Shown: one piece after another, positions 6,686 through 9,201 of the stretch
Numbering within the stretch: position 1 is the stretch's first letter
Layout of the letters: the number at the start of each line of letters is the position of its first letter
Source: Clostridia bacterium
GTDB taxonomy: Bacteria; Bacillota; Clostridia; Monoglobales; Firm-18
Length of the DNA: 9,201 bases
Direction: 5' to 3'
Assembly (NCBI GenBank): GCA_017408205.1
Contig: JAFQVC010000091.1
Location: forward strand, 1-9,201
Made by a program: the position numbers and the translations under genes
The notes under the pieces: model-generated
Databases searched by the model: none
The model's input: only the letters and a program-made list of their open reading frames with translations
Told to the model about the DNA's origin: nothing

Positions 6686-7831
6686 GTGCAGAAGCAAGTG
6701 GGAAACGTGTGGCTTATGCAAAAGATAAACAGACTTAAGGTTTTAAATTACATAAGAAAAAATCCTGATATTTCACGTCCTATGTTAGCCAAAGCAACAG
6801 GGCTGTCTCTTTCTTCGATTACAAATATAGTTGTTTACCTTATGGAAAAACGCCTTGTTGCCGAAACAGGCATAGAGGAAGCAGACAGAGTAGGCAGAAA
6901 AAGCACCCTTCTCCGTTGTGATTTTAAGTATTACCGTCTTATCTGTGTGGAAGCAGGAACTGATGTTGCAACTATTGCTGTTACTGATTTAGGTGGCAAC
7001 ATTATTGACAAAAAGGAAATTTCTATTGCAGGTCTTTCGTTTAAAGACGCAATAGTATCAATAAAGGAACAGATAAAGATTTTAATGACCAACAAAAGAA
7101 ACAAAGTGCTGGCAATCGGTTTTGCGGTATCTGCCCTTGTGTGTGACGGAAAAGGCACTCTTCTTTCTTCTTCAATGAAGTGGGAGGGGGAAAACTTAAA
7201 AGAAGAATTTGAAGCGGAATTTAATGTTCCTGCTTTCGTTGAAAACCTTACAATAACAAAAGCAGCAGGTCAGTTGGAACCGCATGAGTCAAAAATATAC
7301 GAAAACATTGTATTTGCCGATATTGAAAAGGGTTTTGGAGCAGTGCAGATTTACAAAGGCGAAATCAACAGAGCACTTATCGGTGAAATCGGACACACCA
7401 CAATTTGTATAGACGGAGAAAAATGTTTTTGCGGTAATAACGGTTGCCTTGAAATAATGTGCTCTCCTGACCGTGTGGCAAGAAAATATAACGAACAAAA
7501 AGGTACGGATTTTACAGTTTCACAGGTAATGGAAATACAGGATGAAACCTCAAAGGCGTTGTTTGCCGAGTGCGGCGAATATATGGGAGCAGGTCTTGCA
7601 AATCTTGTAAATATGTTAGCACCGTCGTTGCTTATAATAAGCGGAGGAGAAATGTATAACGATACTGTTATGGAAACCGCAATTGATGCGGTAAAAAGAC
7701 GTGCTTACGGTGTGCTTACCAAAAATCTTGAGTTTAAATCGGTTAAAGTTGGTAACGAAAATTCCATAAAAGGAATAGCCCGTTGCCTTTGTGACAAAGT
7801 CTTCAGTATTGACTCAGATATTGTTGATTAA
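6686..7831 (+). CDS. ROK family transcriptional regulator (NagC/XylR-like)
   Basis: The protein is 381 aa, a typical length. An N-terminal winged helix-turn-helix lies at about 15-75 (ISRPMLAKATGLSLSSITNIV as the HTH, then a GRKSTLL wing), followed by a ROK sugar-kinase-like fold. The ROK zinc motif is intact: His237 in GEIGH plus Cys247, Cys249 and Cys254 in CFCGNNGC, and the glycine-rich ISGGEM segment (318-323) is present. Where ROK kinases have an E-N-D-A-N segment with the catalytic Asp, this protein has ENLTITKAAG (186-195), so it should not phosphorylate sugars. That is normal for a repressor that only senses ligand. The sugar-contacting Glu234 and His237 positions are kept, so an inducer sugar is likely. 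It has its own consensus promoter with a candidate operator on it, and lies between the CE15-like esterase and the aminotransferase. The regulon probably includes both flanking transcription units (inference). Confidence 0.93.
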   Translation: MQKQVGNVWLMQKINRLKVLNYIRKNPDISRPMLAKATGLSLSSITNIVVYLMEKRLVAETGIEEADRVGRKSTLLRCDFKYYRLICVEAGTDVATIAVTDLGGNIIDKKEISIAGLSFKDAIVSIKEQIKILMTNKRNKVLAIGFAVSALVCDGKGTLLSSSMKWEGENLKEEFEAEFNVPAFVENLTITKAAGQLEPHESKIYENIVFADIEKGFGAVQIYKGEINRALIGEIGHTTICIDGEKCFCGNNGCLEIMCSPDRVARKYNEQKGTDFTVSQVMEIQDETSKALFAECGEYMGAGLANLVNMLAPSLLIISGGEMYNDTVMETAIDAVKRRAYGVLTKNLEFKSVKVGNENSIKGIARCLCDKVFSIDSDIVD

Positions 7832-7845
7832 AATTTTTAAGCAAA

Positions 7846-7868
7846 TAATTTATTCAATAAATAAATTA
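7846..7868 (+). promoter_or_regulatory. Second candidate ROK operator, upstream of the aminotransferase
   Basis: A perfect inverted repeat, TAATTTAT (7846-7853) - 7 bases - ATAAATTA (7861-7868). The enclosing 26 bases (7845-7870) match 6640-6665 at 22 of 26 positions, including the right arm and the CAAT in the spacer. The 66-base gap holding it (7832-7897) has no convincing sigma-A promoter. The best -10 is TATAAA at 7870-7875, without a good -35. The site could either control a weak promoter or act as a roadblock to read-through from the ROK gene. Low sequence complexity is the main caution. Confidence 0.45.
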
Positions 7869-7897
7869 ATATAAAAAAAGAATGGGGAGATGTAAAA

Positions 7898-9201
7898 ATG
7901 GCAAAAAAATCATCAGATTTCAGGTACAACACAGGTGAGACAAAAGTACCATGGGCGGCAGTAGGTGAAGACTACAACGCTGCAGACTTAATGGAAGTAA
8001 TCAAATTCTTAATGCAGGGTAACGGAGAAGACTATGACGCATTGGTTGGCGAAATTAAAGAAAAAATTTACGCGTTATCCAAAATTGCTAACCCTCCGGG
8101 AAAACTTTCGCTTGGTGACAAAGTAGAAGAAGCAGAAAAAGCAGTTGACGAATTTTTGGGTACAACGGGCTCACTATTCCTTACAAACTGTACTGCCGGC
8201 TTTGAAATTGCAGGTAAATATGCAAACTTAAAACCGGGTGATGAAGTTATCGTTCCTGCAATTACATTCGTAGCAACTATGGCGTATCCTCTGGCAATCG
8301 GTGCAAAACTTGTGTTTGCAGATGTTGACCCGAGAACACTTAATATGGACCCCAAAGATGTTGAAAAGAAAATCACATCTAAAACAAAAATGATTATTCC
8401 TGTTCATCTTGGCGGTTATCCTGTTGATATGGATGCAATTATGGCAATTGCAAAAAAACACGATATCGTTGTTTTGGAAGATGCTGCCCACGCATTCGGT
8501 GCAGAATACAAAGGCAAGAAAATCGGTACAATCGGTGACTTCACATCATTCAGTTTCCACGAAGTTAAAAACATCACATCATTTGGTGAAGGCGGTATCC
8601 TGACAACAACTATTCCTGAAATGAAAGAGCAGATGAAACTTTCACGTTTCTTAGGTCTTGACTTCTCAAGAAAAATTAAAAACTGGTTGTATGATATAAG
8701 CCCGATTCAGGGTAAATACGGTCCCGCAGTTGCAGGTAACGCATCAACTACAGAATTACAGGGTTTAGGTCTTAAACTTCAACTTGACAGATACGACAAA
8801 ATCCTTGCTGAACGCCGTGCAGCGGCTGCATACTTGACAAAGAGATTTGAAGGAAATGAAGCAATTATTCCTCAGGATTTGGGCGGTGATGACATCGTTC
8901 CTTCATTCCACTTGTATCTTCTTGAAATTGACCCGCAAAAAGCAGGCGGTGACATTCAGTTACTTAAAAAGAAACTTGAAGAAAAGGGAGTTACACAAAT
9001 TCCTCACTTCGGTCCTTTATACAGATTTAACATTCTTCGTTCATTTGGCTATGACGAAGACGAAATTGCTGCAACATGCCCTGCTTGTGAAGAAGCATTC
9101 TACAAGAGATTTACACATCTTCCCGTTTACGGCTTAACTGAGGAACAGTTAATCTATATGGCAGATGCAGTTATCGAAAGTATTGACGAAATGCAAAAAG
9201 G
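7898..9201 (+). CDS. DegT/DnrJ/EryC1/StrS family PLP aminotransferase, 3' end beyond window
   Basis: Open from ATG 7898 (GGGGAG at 7884-7889, 8 bases upstream) to the right edge, 434 codons without a stop. The family is usually 360-400 aa, so probably only a short tail is missing. PLP Schiff-base lysine is Lys224 in SFHEVKN, followed by the family GEGG (230-233). Asp195 in EDAAHAFGA should hold the pyridine nitrogen, and KPGDEVIVPAITFVAT (112-127) is the usual core signature. The enzymes move an amino group from glutamate or glutamine to a keto-sugar or keto-cyclitol (fold type I), in the cytoplasm. Oddities are an extra segment of about 29 residues at 41-69, where relatives run straight from the N-terminal strap to the LSLGDKVEEAE helix; TNCTAGFE (96-103) in place of the common SGTAAL; and CPAC at 394-397 near the C-terminus. 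A candidate ROK operator lies upstream. The substrate is probably a keto product of a Gfo/Idh/MocA-type dehydrogenase (inference). Confidence 0.93.
   Translation, partial: MAKKSSDFRYNTGETKVPWAAVGEDYNAADLMEVIKFLMQGNGEDYDALVGEIKEKIYALSKIANPPGKLSLGDKVEEAEKAVDEFLGTTGSLFLTNCTAGFEIAGKYANLKPGDEVIVPAITFVATMAYPLAIGAKLVFADVDPRTLNMDPKDVEKKITSKTKMIIPVHLGGYPVDMDAIMAIAKKHDIVVLEDAAHAFGAEYKGKKIGTIGDFTSFSFHEVKNITSFGEGGILTTTIPEMKEQMKLSRFLGLDFSRKIKNWLYDISPIQGKYGPAVAGNASTTELQGLGLKLQLDRYDKILAERRAAAAYLTKRFEGNEAIIPQDLGGDDIVPSFHLYLLEIDPQKAGGDIQLLKKKLEEKGVTQIPHFGPLYRFNILRSFGYDEDEIAATCPACEEAFYKRFTHLPVYGLTEEQLIYMADAVIESIDEMQK

Noticed and set aside
7809..7837. TTGACT as a -35 box for the aminotransferase gene
   Set aside because: No acceptable -10 box lies 16-18 bases downstream, and the hexamer is inside the ROK coding sequence.
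8068..8491. Antisense open frames opposite the aminotransferase
   Set aside because: They mirror the DegT coding frame, with no ribosome site and no family resemblance.

Overview
The window is AT-rich, with strong Shine-Dalgarno sequences (AGGAGG/GAGGTGA type), GTG as well as ATG starts, and near-perfect sigma-A promoters (TTGACA-17/18-TATAAT). This suggests a low-GC Gram-positive bacterium, most likely an anaerobic Clostridia-type Bacillota from a gut, rumen or plant-degrading habitat. That taxonomic guess is inference, since there is no rRNA or marker gene here. No mobile element, CRISPR array, tRNA or rRNA was seen, and no gap between genes exceeds about 115 bases.

Layout. A left-hand operon on the + strand carries the tail of an unidentified gene (1-75), a Cof-type HAD phosphatase (65-877) and a Gfo/Idh/MocA dehydrogenase (894-2174), ending at a compact bidirectional terminator (2175-2205). 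Facing it on the - strand is a very large (1071 aa) cytoplasmic multidomain protein that looks like an unassigned glycoside hydrolase (2204-5419). It is driven by a textbook extended -10 promoter. Back to back with that promoter is a second one driving a CE15-like (glucuronoyl esterase-type) serine esterase (5531-6628), also without a signal peptide. A ROK-family repressor (6686-7831) follows with its own consensus promoter. Last comes a DegT/DnrJ/EryC1/StrS PLP aminotransferase (7898 to beyond the right edge).

Working model (inference). This is an intracellular carbohydrate-processing locus. The esterase and the large hydrolase would break down an imported, probably uronate- or ester-decorated oligosaccharide. 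The dehydrogenase and the aminotransferase would oxidise and transaminate (or deaminate) a sugar or cyclitol, and the HAD protein would dephosphorylate a sugar phosphate. The ROK protein would sense a sugar ligand. A 26-bp sequence containing an 8+7+8 inverted repeat lies across the -10/start region of the ROK gene (6641-6663), and recurs 22/26 identical just upstream of the aminotransferase gene (7846-7868). It is the best candidate for the ROK operator and links these two genes in one regulon.

Two start sites are corrected relative to the longest open frames. Both upstream GTG codons lie inside the Shine-Dalgarno sequence of the real ATG (5419 on -, 5531 on +). The most unusual contents are the unassigned large hydrolase, the cytoplasmic CE15-like enzyme paired with it, the cysteine-rich insert in the dehydrogenase and the shared operator-like repeat.
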